This document shows, piece by piece, positions 25,523-34,823 of a DNA stretch of 64,000 nt. The position numbers and the translations under genes are program-made. The notes under the pieces were generated by a model that ran no database searches, was not told where the DNA came from, and was given only the letters and a program-made list of their open reading frames with translations. The stretch lies in NCBI RefSeq assembly GCF_902493135.1, contig NZ_CABUOD010000006.1, positions 1 to 64,000 on the forward strand. Reading direction: 5' to 3'. This DNA is from an uncultured Parabacteroides sp. Lineage in GTDB: Bacteria; Bacteroidota; Bacteroidia; Bacteroidales; Tannerellaceae. The first letter of the stretch is position 1. Every line of letters starts with the position of its first letter.

Positions 25523-26037
25523 TTTAAGGTAAAGTCTGGAACTATATACCCGTCGTTTTCCATTCTTCGGACAAGCTGGGTTGCTTGTCGGGTAAGGCTT
25601 TCGATTACTGCATCAGGATTCTCGATGTCTTCCCGTTGCCTGATCAGGTTAATCACTCCGGCTAAGGTACGGCTGGAAGCACTTTTTCCGTCTTTGGGGT
25701 CAAAGAAAATAGTTTTTAATCCAAAAGTAACCGTAACCTGGTAGATACTTTTGGGTATAATCAGAGTATCTACCTGCGCGTTGAAAAGTATGGGTGTTGC
25801 CGAAACGACCACATACCCGGAACCATTGTGCATGGCTTTCAACTCAACGGCGTATAGTTTGTTTGGTTGTACTGTGCCCTTAAGTTCTTCGGAAAGGACA
25901 CATATTTTTTTACCAAAACGGGAGTCCTCACGAACACCCATCAATTTTTGAGTCTTGGAGTGACGGGATACAAAACCTATCAGCTCACCTGTGGACTCCG
26001 ACTGCGCAAATTTAATCTGCGTTTTTTCTACTGTCAT
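25519..26037 (-). CDS. Unknown 172-aa protein
   Basis: Not recognised. It has a beta-rich N-terminal half (MTVEKTQIKFAQSESTGELI; KICVLSEELKGTVQPNKLYA), an NG-type turn (AMHNGSGYVVVSATPILF) and a helical C-terminus (RTLAGVINLIRQREDIEN). It is translationally coupled (4-bp overlap) to the RNase H gene, which hints at a nucleic-acid role. Confidence 0.6.
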   Translation of the reverse strand: MTVEKTQIKFAQSESTGELIGFVSRHSKTQKLMGVREDSRFGKKICVLSEELKGTVQPNKLYAVELKAMHNGSGYVVVSATPILFNAQVDTLIIPKSIYQVTVTFGLKTIFFDPKDGKSASSRTLAGVINLIRQREDIENPDAVIESLTRQATQLVRRMENDGYIVPDFTLK

Positions 26038-26180
26038 TTTTAAACCATCTGTTGCATCTTTTTTCTTTCAATTTACAAACTTGTTTTCTTTCAATTTTTA
26101 TTCTAACGAAGAGCAAAATTAGGGTATTTACGGCAACTTGCCAAATATTTATTGCACTTATTTTCTGCATGTTACGGGTG

Positions 26181-26218
26181 ATATATACAGAGAACGGAAG
26201 GGTTATCTCTGTATATAT
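26181..26218. repeat. 13-bp perfect inverted repeat over a stop codon
   Basis: ATATATACAGAGA and TCTCTGTATATAT flank a 12-base loop that contains the stop codon of the 216-aa gene. There is no U tract. TATATACAGAGAA also occurs at about 9475. Confidence 0.7.
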
Positions 26219-26853
26219 TCAGAGGTGGTAAAATGGGTGTAACGTTCGTCCGTTGTGGAAGTTCGCCAACACTTCCAATATCTATATGTGGGACCTGCCT
26301 TTGGATTATAGGGATAAATATCATTTTCTTCAAGGTAGAGGATGCCTTGTTGGGTAGAGGTGTTGTATTCTGTGCAACCGTCCGGAAGATTTGGGTTGGG
26401 CTGGAGATACTGTTGTTCGAGTGCCATTCCATAGACAAAGAGGTTTACGAGCCGAACGTCTGGATCAACATCGAACTGACGGGCATATCTGGCAAAATCG
26501 TAAATGTCAGTGTGGAAGAAATCGTGATTGAAATGTCCCGGTGCTTCTTGCAGCAGTTGCTTTTGCGCTTTTCTAATAGGTTGCCGGTTCTGGATTTCTT
26601 TCAAACGTTTTGGAGTCACGGTATTTGTGGTGTACCAGACCAGTTCAAAACCGACCCTGGTGGAATCGATCAGGTATTGACGGTCGTAACATTCCCTTTG
26701 TTTCATATTACTAACGTCCATAGGGTCTTCCTTGGGGCCGACACATTCTTTGACCAGTCCGATAATCACAATGAGTATAATCATGGACGTGGTTCCGCCG
26801 AGCAGTCCGACTAACAGACATCCTTTGTTGATAGCTTCGACTAATTTATTCAT
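26203..26853 (-). CDS. Membrane-anchored unknown protein, 216 aa
   Basis: One N-terminal transmembrane segment (GTTSMIILIVIIGLV) is followed by a soluble Tyr/Asn/Pro-rich domain (HDFFHTDIYDFARYARQFDV; YNPKAGPTYRYWKCWRT). No known domain is recognised. It overlaps the downstream stop region of the MutS-I-like gene by 8 bp, so the two are co-translated. Confidence 0.6.
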   Translation of the reverse strand: MNKLVEAINKGCLLVGLLGGTTSMIILIVIIGLVKECVGPKEDPMDVSNMKQRECYDRQYLIDSTRVGFELVWYTTNTVTPKRLKEIQNRQPIRKAQKQLLQEAPGHFNHDFFHTDIYDFARYARQFDVDPDVRLVNLFVYGMALEQQYLQPNPNLPDGCTEYNTSTQQGILYLEENDIYPYNPKAGPTYRYWKCWRTSTTDERYTHFTTSEYIQR

Positions 26854-27151
26854 CTTCTTCTATGGCTATATCGGTGATATAATTACCAGAAATATCCCGC
26901 ATTTCGGATATGCAGACAGCATATCCTTTGTCGAGCAGGAGATTTGAGTATTCTTCCTGTTTTTCCTGTGGGAAAATGGCCGTCATCATGTCTTCTCTGA
27001 CAGCTATTCCCAATCCGAGTTCACGAGCTATAATTTGCGCATCTTTTTCGTAGGCTTCGAAGTTGTCACCATTGTGGAACAGGATAATGGTGTCTTTTCC
27101 CCTCCGTTCTTTCATTATAGCGAATGCTTTTTGGGTGCTATGCTTTTTCAT
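26846..27151 (-). CDS. Stand-alone MutS domain I-like protein
   Basis: A 101-aa protein resembling the mismatch-recognition domain I of MutS: FAIMKERRGKDTIILFHNGD corresponds to 'YP-D-lLffR-GDFYE', followed by FEAYEKDAQIIARELGLGI and FPQEKQEEYSNLLLDKGYAV. The mismatch-wedging Phe-x-Glu motif is represented by NFEAYE. All other MutS domains (clamp, ATPase) are absent. Such single-domain proteins occur on mobile elements of Bacteroidales; their role is not established but DNA binding is plausible. Confidence 0.7.
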   Translation of the reverse strand: MKKHSTQKAFAIMKERRGKDTIILFHNGDNFEAYEKDAQIIARELGLGIAVREDMMTAIFPQEKQEEYSNLLLDKGYAVCISEMRDISGNYITDIAIEEDE

Positions 27152-27521
27152 TTTTAGGCTGATTGATTTCTTTTGCTATGCAATTGTCACAAACACCTTT
27201 GCTGCGAGTCCACTTGTACTTACTGATGCCTGTTCCGCAACGGGTACAAAATTTTTCTTTGTTGCTGACAGTGGCATAGATGATATGCTCGATACCGCTT
27301 TTTGATATATCATATTTTATCATCAATGCCGAGATTATCTGTTTTTTCTGGAATTTTCCCTCTTTTACAGCATCTTGAAATTCCCTCTCAATGAGTATCC
27401 GGCGTACTTTTTTTACGTCTAAAACAGATCTTACCTGTATCAGAAGTTTTTCGTCCACTTTCAAAATCGTTGAAAGCAGAGAGAGTTCTTTGGTCATTAG
27501 CTTCTTCTTCATTTCTTCCAT
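27138..27521 (-). CDS. Unknown protein with C-terminal zinc ribbon
   Basis: A 127-aa basic, helical protein (KVDEKLLIQVRSVLDVKKVR) with a C-terminal zinc-binding site (EKFCTRCGTGIS and GVCDNCIAKEI, two CxxC pairs). It overlaps the MutS-I-like gene by 14 bp. A DNA-binding role is possible. Confidence 0.6.
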   Translation of the reverse strand: MEEMKKKLMTKELSLLSTILKVDEKLLIQVRSVLDVKKVRRILIEREFQDAVKEGKFQKKQIISALMIKYDISKSGIEHIIYATVSNKEKFCTRCGTGISKYKWTRSKGVCDNCIAKEINQPKNEKA

Positions 27522-27622
27522 ATATACATTATATCAGCACTTATTTGCTTGCAAACGAAAGAGTTGGTTCAATTCTTTCATGCGAAAGGATAGGCAAATA
27601 TAGTGCTTTTTTATGAATTTAT

Positions 27623-28027
27623 TTACTCTGTTTCTAATTGGTTCTTAATTAGTTGCACCAATTCTTCGGTGGTATTGATTTTATTTCTTTTCCCGGTGGG
27701 ATTGGCATGTCGCATTGGGGTAAAATAAAGCGAGAAGTCATTTCCTTCCGGGGTGGAAAAACCTCCCACCGTAGTAATGCCGACTTTGATTCTATAATAG
27801 CCTTTTATCGGAAAATAGGTTTTCGGATTGGGTATCTTAATTTTGTAGCCAGGCATTTCTGCTGCCAAGCTACGGTACACCGGGATAATAACTTCGTCCT
27901 GATAGCTTGGAGAAACGGGTATTTTCTTTTTCTGCGCACCACCAGGCAATGCGCAGATTGTTTCAATTTCTTTGTGGAATGCTTCGAGTCGTTGCCGGTA
28001 AGCATCAATTAACGGGTTAAATTCCAT
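27623..28027 (-). CDS. Unknown 134-aa protein
   Basis: Starts at ATG 28027 (MEFNPLIDAYRQRLEAFHKE). A helical N-terminus leads to a beta-rich domain (GYYRIKVGITTVGGFSTPEG) with a basic loop. No family recognised. Confidence 0.55.
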   Translation of the reverse strand: MEFNPLIDAYRQRLEAFHKEIETICALPGGAQKKKIPVSPSYQDEVIIPVYRSLAAEMPGYKIKIPNPKTYFPIKGYYRIKVGITTVGGFSTPEGNDFSLYFTPMRHANPTGKRNKINTTEELVQLIKNQLETE

Positions 28028-28046
28028 AGTCGTTTTTTTTGTTTGA

Positions 28047-28343
28047 TTACTGGTTATGCCATTCTTGCAAAGTCGTTTCTTCTCCTGTAAAGTTATAATC
28101 TTCAATGGGTGTATAACTTTCGCAAGTCATCGGAATTTCTTGCCGTGTGATAATCGTACCAGCATGATTGACTGTTACTTGAGGTTCGATGGTAGCCAAG
28201 TTTTCGCCCTCGTCATCATAACGAATGTCGTAAACGAAAAAAACAGCCGGGACCTCTTTTCTGTTGATGCGTCCGTTAGAGAACAAGGTTTCGATGTCGT
28301 TGATTTCTAAAATTTCGAAAGTTTCTTCCTGAATGTTTGTCAT
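28047..28343 (-). CDS. Unknown 98-aa acidic protein
   Basis: Starts at ATG 28343 (MTNIQEETFEILEINDIETL). Acidic, with VPAVFFVYDIRYDDEGENLA and a beta-rich end. No family recognised. It is followed after 19 bp by the next gene. Confidence 0.5.
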   Translation of the reverse strand: MTNIQEETFEILEINDIETLFSNGRINRKEVPAVFFVYDIRYDDEGENLATIEPQVTVNHAGTIITRQEIPMTCESYTPIEDYNFTGEETTLQEWHNQ

Positions 28344-28447
28344 AACTGTTTTTTTAAAAAGGTTATTAATCATATTTGATTGTTGTCCGGGGTGTAGAAT
28401 ACGGATGTATTCTTTCAAATCGGTGAATAAGCTCTATATTTTGTTGA

Positions 28448-29434
28448 TTATATTGCCCCGCAGTTCTCGCCAAAGGCTCCGGCGGGGAGTATCCACGGTT
28501 CATCCGGTGGGAGAATAACCGGTTGGTCGTAATTGTAACCGATAGCCAACCGTTTTAATTCCTCAGTGATTGTTTGATAGGGAGTACCGGAAGCGATTAA
28601 AGTAGGTAGATCGGTGTTACGCTTGATGGTGCAGTTAAATTCCTTTTCGCAAGCAACCACTTCGGCAATCTGAGCGGGACTAATCAGTGCTGCACTGGCA
28701 AACTGGTTTTTATTGCCAAAAATGCAAAATTTGCAGGAACAGCGTGCCCAGCCCAAGTAATAACAAGGATGTACTCTTATCCTGTATCGTTTGATGATGT
28801 CCCATACCTGTTGTTCCTTCCAGTCCCGAATGGGACGCAGGCGGTCCACATGCCGGGTGAATTGCTTTCCATTACGAAGGTCTGCCCGGTCAGGTTCAAA
28901 AATAGGATATTTAGCCCGTGCTGCGGATTCTTCACCCCGTTCCCCGGATAATATCAGGGTACGGATACCCCGGAACCGGGATTGGTTGATGATAGCAGCA
29001 GAGCAGACATCTATTTTGAGATAACCGGAACACCAGCGGACTTTTAAGTCGGGAGAACACTGCGGGAATTTGCGGCGGGTAGTCCGTTTTCCCCGTTTCC
29101 CTCCCACTTTGCCGATAGTACCGTCGGGACATTCAAAACAGTTGGGAGCTGTCAACGTGTTTTCACGCATAAGTTCCCGACGGAAACCGCCTTCTTTCCA
29201 TTGGTAGTAGATTTTAACTCCAAATGCTTCGGCAAAGCGACGGCAGTAGTCAGGAGTAATTTCCCAATCGAAGTATGTATCGTTGCGTCCGTCCACATCC
29301 TGATGCCAGAGTTCGATTTTCTCCAAAGGAATGCCATTGTCGAGCAGGTAGAGGAAGCAAGCTGTAGAGTCTTTTCCACCACTGAAGGATACGATGTAGC
29401 GGTCGTAGCTATGGAGATTGAGAGTCTGATTCAT
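28448..29434 (-). CDS. PAPS reductase-family (PP-loop) enzyme
   Basis: A 328-aa protein of the phosphoadenosine phosphosulfate reductase/ATP-PPase family. The PP-loop is VSFSGGKDSTACF (residues about 14-26). Cys residues in PNCFECPDG and the late cluster GWARCSCKFCIFGN could hold an iron-sulphur cluster. It lacks sulphate-assimilation neighbours. Mobile-element and phage members are thought to act on nucleotides or in DNA sulphur chemistry; no dnd partner is visible, so the substrate is unknown. It overlaps the upstream 89-aa gene by 26 bp. Confidence 0.82.
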   Translation of the reverse strand: MNQTLNLHSYDRYIVSFSGGKDSTACFLYLLDNGIPLEKIELWHQDVDGRNDTYFDWEITPDYCRRFAEAFGVKIYYQWKEGGFRRELMRENTLTAPNCFECPDGTIGKVGGKRGKRTTRRKFPQCSPDLKVRWCSGYLKIDVCSAAIINQSRFRGIRTLILSGERGEESAARAKYPIFEPDRADLRNGKQFTRHVDRLRPIRDWKEQQVWDIIKRYRIRVHPCYYLGWARCSCKFCIFGNKNQFASAALISPAQIAEVVACEKEFNCTIKRNTDLPTLIASGTPYQTITEELKRLAIGYNYDQPVILPPDEPWILPAGAFGENCGAI

Positions 29435-29678
29435 CTTTGATGTTATTTAATTTATTATACATATCCTCAATATTCCCTCTGATTCGCTCAGGATGCAGAA
29501 GGTTCTCGAACATTTTTCCCAATTCTTCGTCTGTCATGCTACTTATATGCTCTTTGAGCACACTCACGGCAACATTAAAATACAGGGCTACCAGCGGCCC
29601 TTCTTTAAGAAGCGCCTTTATCCGGTCGTCCATTGAAGGGCGGCGGCGTACTTTTGCAGTATTTGATTTTTTTGCCAT
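29409..29678 (-). CDS. Small basic helical protein, 89 aa
   Basis: Starts at ATG 29678 (MAKKSNTAKVRRRPSMDDRI). A basic N-terminus and amphipathic helices (LKEHISSMTDEELGKMFENL) suggest a nucleic-acid or partner-binding role. It sits 4 bp after the 267-aa gene and overlaps the PAPS reductase-like gene. Confidence 0.55.
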   Translation of the reverse strand: MAKKSNTAKVRRRPSMDDRIKALLKEGPLVALYFNVAVSVLKEHISSMTDEELGKMFENLLHPERIRGNIEDMYNKLNNIKDESDSQSP

Positions 29679-29682
29679 AACT

Positions 29683-30486
29683 TTATGATTGATAGTAGAT
29701 AAATCGAACCCAATACACTTGATCGGCGAACATCTCATCGTTACATTCTTCTGCAAATTCATCGGGAGTAAGTTTTCTGGTTGGAATATCATGCTCTTCA
29801 TCACTCTTCCAATCTGCGATAATATCTTCGTCAGTGGCATCACGGTCCATTCGTTCTAACGGGTATAAGAAAACAGACAGTTCCTTACCGGGATGTGACA
29901 TAGCGGATGTTGTCAGGAAACAACGTTCGTCTTTAAACAAAAATAAGCGTAGGTATTCAGCCGAAAATTCCTGAATATCATCTTCACGAATATCTTTAAC
30001 CCGAACAATGCCGGAATCAAGTTCGGAACCGCATACTTCCAACAGCATGGTTTTACGATACTCGGCAGGAGCATCACCAAAACCTCTTCGTATCTGCTGT
30101 ATGGCTTCTTCGTTCAAACATACTAAATCCCCTTGCTTAAATCCTGCGCAAGACGGTTTTGGAAGAGGCTGGTCAATATCTTTATCGGTAGCCAGTTCTC
30201 CGTACCAATTCAACACAGTCATTAACCAGTCAATATTGATTTCCGAAAGATGCCGTTCTGTGTCATCTTCATTGGTAATTGTATTTCGCAGCGTACAACT
30301 ACCGTCCGGTTTGAAATCGACAAGCCGGTATGCGTTGTACACAGGTGCGCCATGATTGTTTTGGTCTTCGCTTTCTTCTTCAACAAAGACGAGGTGAGGT
30401 AACCAACCGTCAGGACGGTCCGTGATTGCCGATAATTTGGCGATAACGTCATTCTGTAATTGATTGAATCTTGTTATTAATGTCAT
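29683..30486 (-). CDS. Unknown 267-aa protein with a shared C-terminal domain
   Basis: The N-terminal half is unrecognised (LPHLVFVEEESEDQNNHGAP). The last 60 residues (RMDRDATDEDIIADWKSDEE, TRKLTPDEFAEECNDEMFAD, WVRFI) closely resemble the C-terminus of the 152-aa protein at 46348, so the two genes share a module. Function unknown. Confidence 0.6.
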   Translation of the reverse strand: MTLITRFNQLQNDVIAKLSAITDRPDGWLPHLVFVEEESEDQNNHGAPVYNAYRLVDFKPDGSCTLRNTITNEDDTERHLSEINIDWLMTVLNWYGELATDKDIDQPLPKPSCAGFKQGDLVCLNEEAIQQIRRGFGDAPAEYRKTMLLEVCGSELDSGIVRVKDIREDDIQEFSAEYLRLFLFKDERCFLTTSAMSHPGKELSVFLYPLERMDRDATDEDIIADWKSDEEHDIPTRKLTPDEFAEECNDEMFADQVYWVRFIYYQS

Positions 30487-30523
30487 ATACGTTGTGATTT
30501 AGGAATCATTGATAATATTTCTT

Positions 30524-31069
30524 TTAAGCGGTAAGGGCCTCCTGTACGTTATCATGTATGCTGTCGAGCCATTTCAGGCTTTCAAATGCCGGATCATCTT
30601 CATATATTGTAATGGGGGCGCCTTCGTTTTCGACTTTAAGCGAGAGTTCTTTGCCATCGTAACAGATTTCTAATGCCTGCCCTTCGTGAGGGTCGTTGTC
30701 GTTATCGTACCAGATAACATAGGTCGGGTCGGTGGCATCACTGATGTTGAGTTCGGTCAGATTGTTATCTTCCAAAGCTGCGATAATGGAAGCCCGGATT
30801 TCGTTTCTAAGTGTTGAGATTCTTTTAGCAAAAGAGGGAGCCGGGGTATTTGAGTCTGGCGTAATTTCCGGTTTAAAGAAGTAAGAGCCACTCCATTCGG
30901 CAGTGTCATTAACACCTTCCATGTAGGCTTTATATTCTTCTTGTGTGCGGAATGTCCTTTCATCGACTATTCCGCCATTATCCATCAGCCATTTATCGGA
31001 AGGGATTTGACCAGTGGTTTCAAATTCTTTTACGGTATCTTCGCCGAATATTGCTGTTACTGTTATCAT
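30524..31069 (-). CDS. Unknown 181-aa acidic protein
   Basis: MITVTAIFGEDTVKEFETTG opens an acidic protein with a helical middle (SFAKRISTLRNEIRASIIAA) and a beta end (VIWYDNDNDPHEGQALEICY). It overlaps the upstream gene by 50 bp. No family recognised. Confidence 0.55.
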   Translation of the reverse strand: MITVTAIFGEDTVKEFETTGQIPSDKWLMDNGGIVDERTFRTQEEYKAYMEGVNDTAEWSGSYFFKPEITPDSNTPAPSFAKRISTLRNEIRASIIAALEDNNLTELNISDATDPTYVIWYDNDNDPHEGQALEICYDGKELSLKVENEGAPITIYEDDPAFESLKWLDSIHDNVQEALTA

Positions 31070-31592
31070 TGTATTGCATTTTTATCATGTAAATCATATC
31101 GTTAATAAATCTGAAATAATCTGCATAGGAACCATGTAAGTGGATAAAGTCGCTAACCTCAAACCGAGGGTTCAACTTTGACAGTTCACAAAATTCAGAT
31201 GTCAAGTCATAGGAGAGCTTGGGCAGATAGCCACATTCTTCTATTGTGGTAATCAGCCCTGTGAATTTCACATATCCTTCATTGCGGTCAAGAATGGTTG
31301 CCCATGTATCAGCATACAGGAATCGTTCATTTTTGATGATGTTATTGAAATAATCAGGATATTTTTTCTGAAGTGCAGATAACGGCAAAGCCATATCTTC
31401 TGCATCGGGAAAACTGTGTGGACGAGAAAAAAGGTCAAAGAAATAAACATATATATCTTTACCGAGGATATATACCTGATTTTTCCGTTTTCGAAAGAGT
31501 ATGGTAAAGGCCGGTTTTATTCCCTTCAAAGCCGAAGGCTTATGGATTTTAGGTTGCCCCCAAACCCGGTAAACATCTAATTCGACCTTCAT
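31020..31592 (-). CDS. Unknown 190-aa protein
   Basis: MKVELDVYRVWGQPKIHKPS begins a mixed alpha/beta protein with a basic N-terminus and aromatic-rich body (KDIYVYFFDLFSRPHSFPDA). The stop overlaps the next gene. Not recognised. Confidence 0.5.
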   Translation of the reverse strand: MKVELDVYRVWGQPKIHKPSALKGIKPAFTILFRKRKNQVYILGKDIYVYFFDLFSRPHSFPDAEDMALPLSALQKKYPDYFNNIIKNERFLYADTWATILDRNEGYVKFTGLITTIEECGYLPKLSYDLTSEFCELSKLNPRFEVSDFIHLHGSYADYFRFINDMIYMIKMQYNDNSNSNIRRRYRKRI

Positions 31593-31865
31593 CTATTTTC
31601 TAAAAAAGTTCACGTAAGATTTGTCGAGTGTGAACTCGACGTAGAGGGGTGCGCCACAGCCCCAGTAAGCACCGCCTTTATCATAAGCGCCGTCGATAGG
31701 AAGATAAACCCGGCGACAGTAGATGCGTTGGCCGGTGATTTGTGAACGGTCGCCGACATTGGGGCGTCCCATAGGCGCACCCCGGCTGGTATCGACTTTA
31801 CACAGCAGTTCGTTGTAAATCCGGGTGCTGGGACTGGGGATTGATTGTTTTTTGTTCTGTTTCAT
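31593..31865 (-). CDS. Unknown 90-aa protein
   Basis: The C-terminal part (CRRVYLPIDGAYDKGGAYWG then CGAPLYVEFTLDKSYVNFFR) looks like a compact beta domain of a kind common on Bacteroidales mobile elements. It overlaps the end of the 586-aa gene by 68 bp in another frame and abuts the next gene exactly. Confidence 0.6.
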   Translation of the reverse strand: MKQNKKQSIPSPSTRIYNELLCKVDTSRGAPMGRPNVGDRSQITGQRIYCRRVYLPIDGAYDKGGAYWGCGAPLYVEFTLDKSYVNFFRK

Positions 31866-33558
31866 TTATTGTTTCTTTTAAATCGTTGATTGTACTGTAA
31901 TGCGTTATTACTCCGTTTATTTTTGCCACATAGCCTGTTTCCGCACCGAGCAATGTGTTGCGGTATATAGTAAGTCCTTTGTAGTTTTCGACTTTTTCAA
32001 TCCCGTAATAAGCATTGACCTGGTATTCTTTTAATCCTTTAGCGATAACCGGTTTGGTAAAACACGGATCGTAATCGGCAATGAGCTTTTCAAGCCATGT
32101 GGAATGATAGGTGCCGATAGTGCGGTCGAAGACTACTTCAGGGCGCATGGAATAAGGGGTACGGCGTGTCATTATCAGACGGGATGGTGAACCGTAACGT
32201 TCGTGCTGATAGATTCCGAGGTAGCAATGTCCCAGCTTGCAATACCGATAATTTCCCTTGTTCGACCTAAGCGACTGGAAACTGGTCTCTCCGCCAAAGA
32301 AGCCCTTCGGTAATCCGGTTTGCTCGATGAAATCCGTGTAGAAGTGTTCAGGGATGTGCTGATGTGTGTATTCGGAATCCCTAAACATTTCTTGCGCCTG
32401 TTCAAGAGAAATCAATTCCGGACGGACGCATGGCAAATTGGATAAACATTTGTCGAGTGCCTTATACACGATGTCACGAGTTTGCAGGTGAGCGGGCATC
32501 TGTTTGAACCAGTTGAAAGACGAACCATATTGCAGGCAGTATTCAACAAAATCGGGCGTCCAAATCGTTTTAGGAAATTCGGGATAGTCCCTGTCTTTAC
32601 GAATAAATGCCTGACAAACAGATTTGGTGAACAGGTGTCTGTAGGAGTTATCGACAAGGTTGTAGCCATAACTTCCGGTAAACGAATCTATTGCCAGTAT
32701 AAGGCGTTTAGAGGTCTGAAAATTTTTGGGCAAATCTTTGAAATTTCCGGCACTGACAGTTACTACCCGGTCGGCCATGGTATCATCCATGCAAGCAAGC
32801 ATGTACGATTTTATAGGGTCAGAAAGCAGAGTGCTTATGTGTGTCTGGGAATTTTCCGCCATCGCTGCCATAAAGATTTCGTAGCAGTAATGCTTTTCTG
32901 GAATCAGGCTGAATTCCCGGGTAGCCATTTGTAAGTAATATGGGCGCGATTTGTGTTTTAACGGGGTTATCAGGTCGATGTGTTCGGAAGCAAGTTTCGT
33001 ATTGGTAAACAATCCATAATAAAATTGCCGGTTCTTGATTGCTTCCGGGACGAATGTCAGGAATGCCTGAACCATTTTGATGTCGTTTGTACCGGAGGTG
33101 TAATATCTTCCCCGACTGTTGTAACTTTGGCTATGACAGGAATAGGCATCATTTACTCCAGCATAGGCAAGTGATGTGTCCCATAATGTTTCAGGCATCA
33201 GATGTAAATACTTAATGCCTTTGTCGATGTCCGACACTATTTTTTTCAGCATGAGTTGGCTTCTGTATTCTGCCGGTACGTCGGGAAAATTACTGAGGTC
33301 CTTATTAACAGCAAAGTCAGATACTTCCTGCGTGCGAAGTTCTACCGGGATGCTGGAAAGCTCGAAAGACTGCCAACTGTATGAGTTCTCATTTTTCTTA
33401 ATGATGCCAAGGATTATCTCGCTGGTGAGGTATTTGTGAGGAAGATGGTCGAGCAGTTTTATGTCGCCCTCTTCAATACCGGCAGCCGCAATTTCAGGAG
33501 TAATGAGTTCCTGGGGCAGGTTAGCAATCGCTTTGTATATTTCTATATTCTGTTTCAT
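31798..33558 (-). CDS. Large repeat-containing unknown protein, 586 aa
   Basis: The N-terminal 400 residues contain loosely repeated helical units built around 'LP-E-TPEIA-A' phrases (IANLPQELITPEIAAAGIEE, SIPVELRTQEVSDFAVNKDL, MPETLWDTSLAYAGVNDAYS, KTIWTPDFVEYCLQYGSSFN), like alpha-helical repeat proteins of the DUF4116 style. The C-terminal part is more globular (CKLGHCYLGIYQHERYGSPS). No catalytic motif is seen. It probably binds a protein or nucleic-acid partner of the element; that is inference. Confidence 0.6.
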   Translation of the reverse strand: MKQNIEIYKAIANLPQELITPEIAAAGIEEGDIKLLDHLPHKYLTSEIILGIIKKNENSYSWQSFELSSIPVELRTQEVSDFAVNKDLSNFPDVPAEYRSQLMLKKIVSDIDKGIKYLHLMPETLWDTSLAYAGVNDAYSCHSQSYNSRGRYYTSGTNDIKMVQAFLTFVPEAIKNRQFYYGLFTNTKLASEHIDLITPLKHKSRPYYLQMATREFSLIPEKHYCYEIFMAAMAENSQTHISTLLSDPIKSYMLACMDDTMADRVVTVSAGNFKDLPKNFQTSKRLILAIDSFTGSYGYNLVDNSYRHLFTKSVCQAFIRKDRDYPEFPKTIWTPDFVEYCLQYGSSFNWFKQMPAHLQTRDIVYKALDKCLSNLPCVRPELISLEQAQEMFRDSEYTHQHIPEHFYTDFIEQTGLPKGFFGGETSFQSLRSNKGNYRYCKLGHCYLGIYQHERYGSPSRLIMTRRTPYSMRPEVVFDRTIGTYHSTWLEKLIADYDPCFTKPVIAKGLKEYQVNAYYGIEKVENYKGLTIYRNTLLGAETGYVAKINGVITHYSTINDLKETINETEQKTINPQSQHPDLQRTAV

Positions 33559-33560
33559 TT

Positions 33561-34142
33561 CTATCGATTTAGGGGGTGGTTGATGGTAGTTACCAGCCTA
33601 TCGTTCCGAAAGGCGTAGTAAGTTTTCTTTTCTGTGATAGCTTTGATCTGCATGTCTTTCCAACTTTCGGAATGGATTGTATGTACGCAATTGAATGAAC
33701 CGTTTTCTGAGAGTTCGTACAGGCTGATATTTTTGAAAGCATCTTTCTGACTGGAAAAGGTTACTTGTACGGATGAAAGAGGTTCGAAGCCGTTTTGGGT
33801 TTTGAAGTACCAACGACCTTCCATATAGAGGAAAAGCCAGGCATCAAGACTGGCGTATGCTTCAAGGTTGTCGGCATACTGTGGCAGATGCTTTCCTTTT
33901 TTCTCGCCGTCGTCCCGGATTTCGGCCCGGCAGTTTATCATGTCGCCGTATCCTTTCCATTTCTTGTAGGGTGATGGTTGCAACAGGACCAGATTACCGA
34001 GGTTAATCAATGCTTCGACCCTGGCATCCGTGCTGTAAAATGTTCCCAACATCCGGGGAACAGCATTGTATTGTTCCTCGTAAGGTAAGGCGATGTACCT
34101 GACAACGCCATCGTTTTGAAGTTTTCCGATGTATAAATTCAT
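33561..34142 (-). CDS. Unknown 193-aa protein
   Basis: MNLYIGKLQNDGVVRYIALP starts an alpha/beta protein (AYASLDAWLFLYMEGRWYFK) ending 2 bp before the 586-aa gene, so it is in the same operon. Not recognised. Confidence 0.55.
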   Translation of the reverse strand: MNLYIGKLQNDGVVRYIALPYEEQYNAVPRMLGTFYSTDARVEALINLGNLVLLQPSPYKKWKGYGDMINCRAEIRDDGEKKGKHLPQYADNLEAYASLDAWLFLYMEGRWYFKTQNGFEPLSSVQVTFSSQKDAFKNISLYELSENGSFNCVHTIHSESWKDMQIKAITEKKTYYAFRNDRLVTTINHPLNR

Positions 34143-34265
34143 ATTTTCCTTTATTTTTATTGTGTAGATATTTCTCTAATCATTGTATCTGATATATCCA
34201 TATTCAGTTTGGTATGTCTTTTATCTTTAAATTCTCAATATTATTTCTTTATCCATTTATCTTAT

Positions 34266-34823
34266 TTAGAGGTCACTTATTCCTTTCCAATATGATTTTG
34301 GCAAAATCGGCAATATGTTCTCCATCAGATATTCGATATTTATGCGCTTGGAATAGCTATTCATACAAAAACGGTAAATGATGGGGTTGCAAGAGTCATT
34401 TGTCCTCTCCTGGCAAAAATTGGGAGGTGATTGCTTTTTATCCTTGAATAAAACCCTGCACGCTTGTTGTGCATTGCAGTTGTTGGCTTTCATCAGGTAG
34501 TTTATATCATGCAATACTTGCAAAGCATCCCTGTTTTCCTTTAGAAAGAGCAAAATCTGTTGTGTGCTATTTCCATTGTCCCTGGCCTTAAACTTGTAAG
34601 ACGTACCTCTTTGAATAGCTGCCGCTCGTTGCAATAATACATCCTTGCTGTCTTCTTTAAAGTGGTATGTACATTTATATCCATGTTCATTGACTACCTC
34701 AGCAACGCACATATTAGTTTGTACCATGTTATACCAATTGCATTTAACTTTCCTGTCACCAAGATATTCAGCATTATCTATTATGTTCGCTATCTCTTTC
34801 TTTAAAGATATTTTGCCCTTCAT
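34266..34823 (-). CDS. Unknown 185-aa basic protein
   Basis: Starts at ATG 34823 (MKGKISLKKEIANIIDNAEY). Basic, Cys- and Asn-rich (VLHDINYLMKANNCNAQQAC; SPPNFCQERTNDSCN). Isolated by gaps of more than 120 bp on both sides. Not recognised. Confidence 0.5.
   Translation of the reverse strand: MKGKISLKKEIANIIDNAEYLGDRKVKCNWYNMVQTNMCVAEVVNEHGYKCTYHFKEDSKDVLLQRAAAIQRGTSYKFKARDNGNSTQQILLFLKENRDALQVLHDINYLMKANNCNAQQACRVLFKDKKQSPPNFCQERTNDSCNPIIYRFCMNSYSKRINIEYLMENILPILPKSYWKGISDL

Noticed and set aside
9470..26218. Invertible segment bounded by TATATACAGAGAA copies
   Set aside because: The shared sequence is only 13 bp and AT-rich, and no other sign of inversion or strand switching is seen between the copies.
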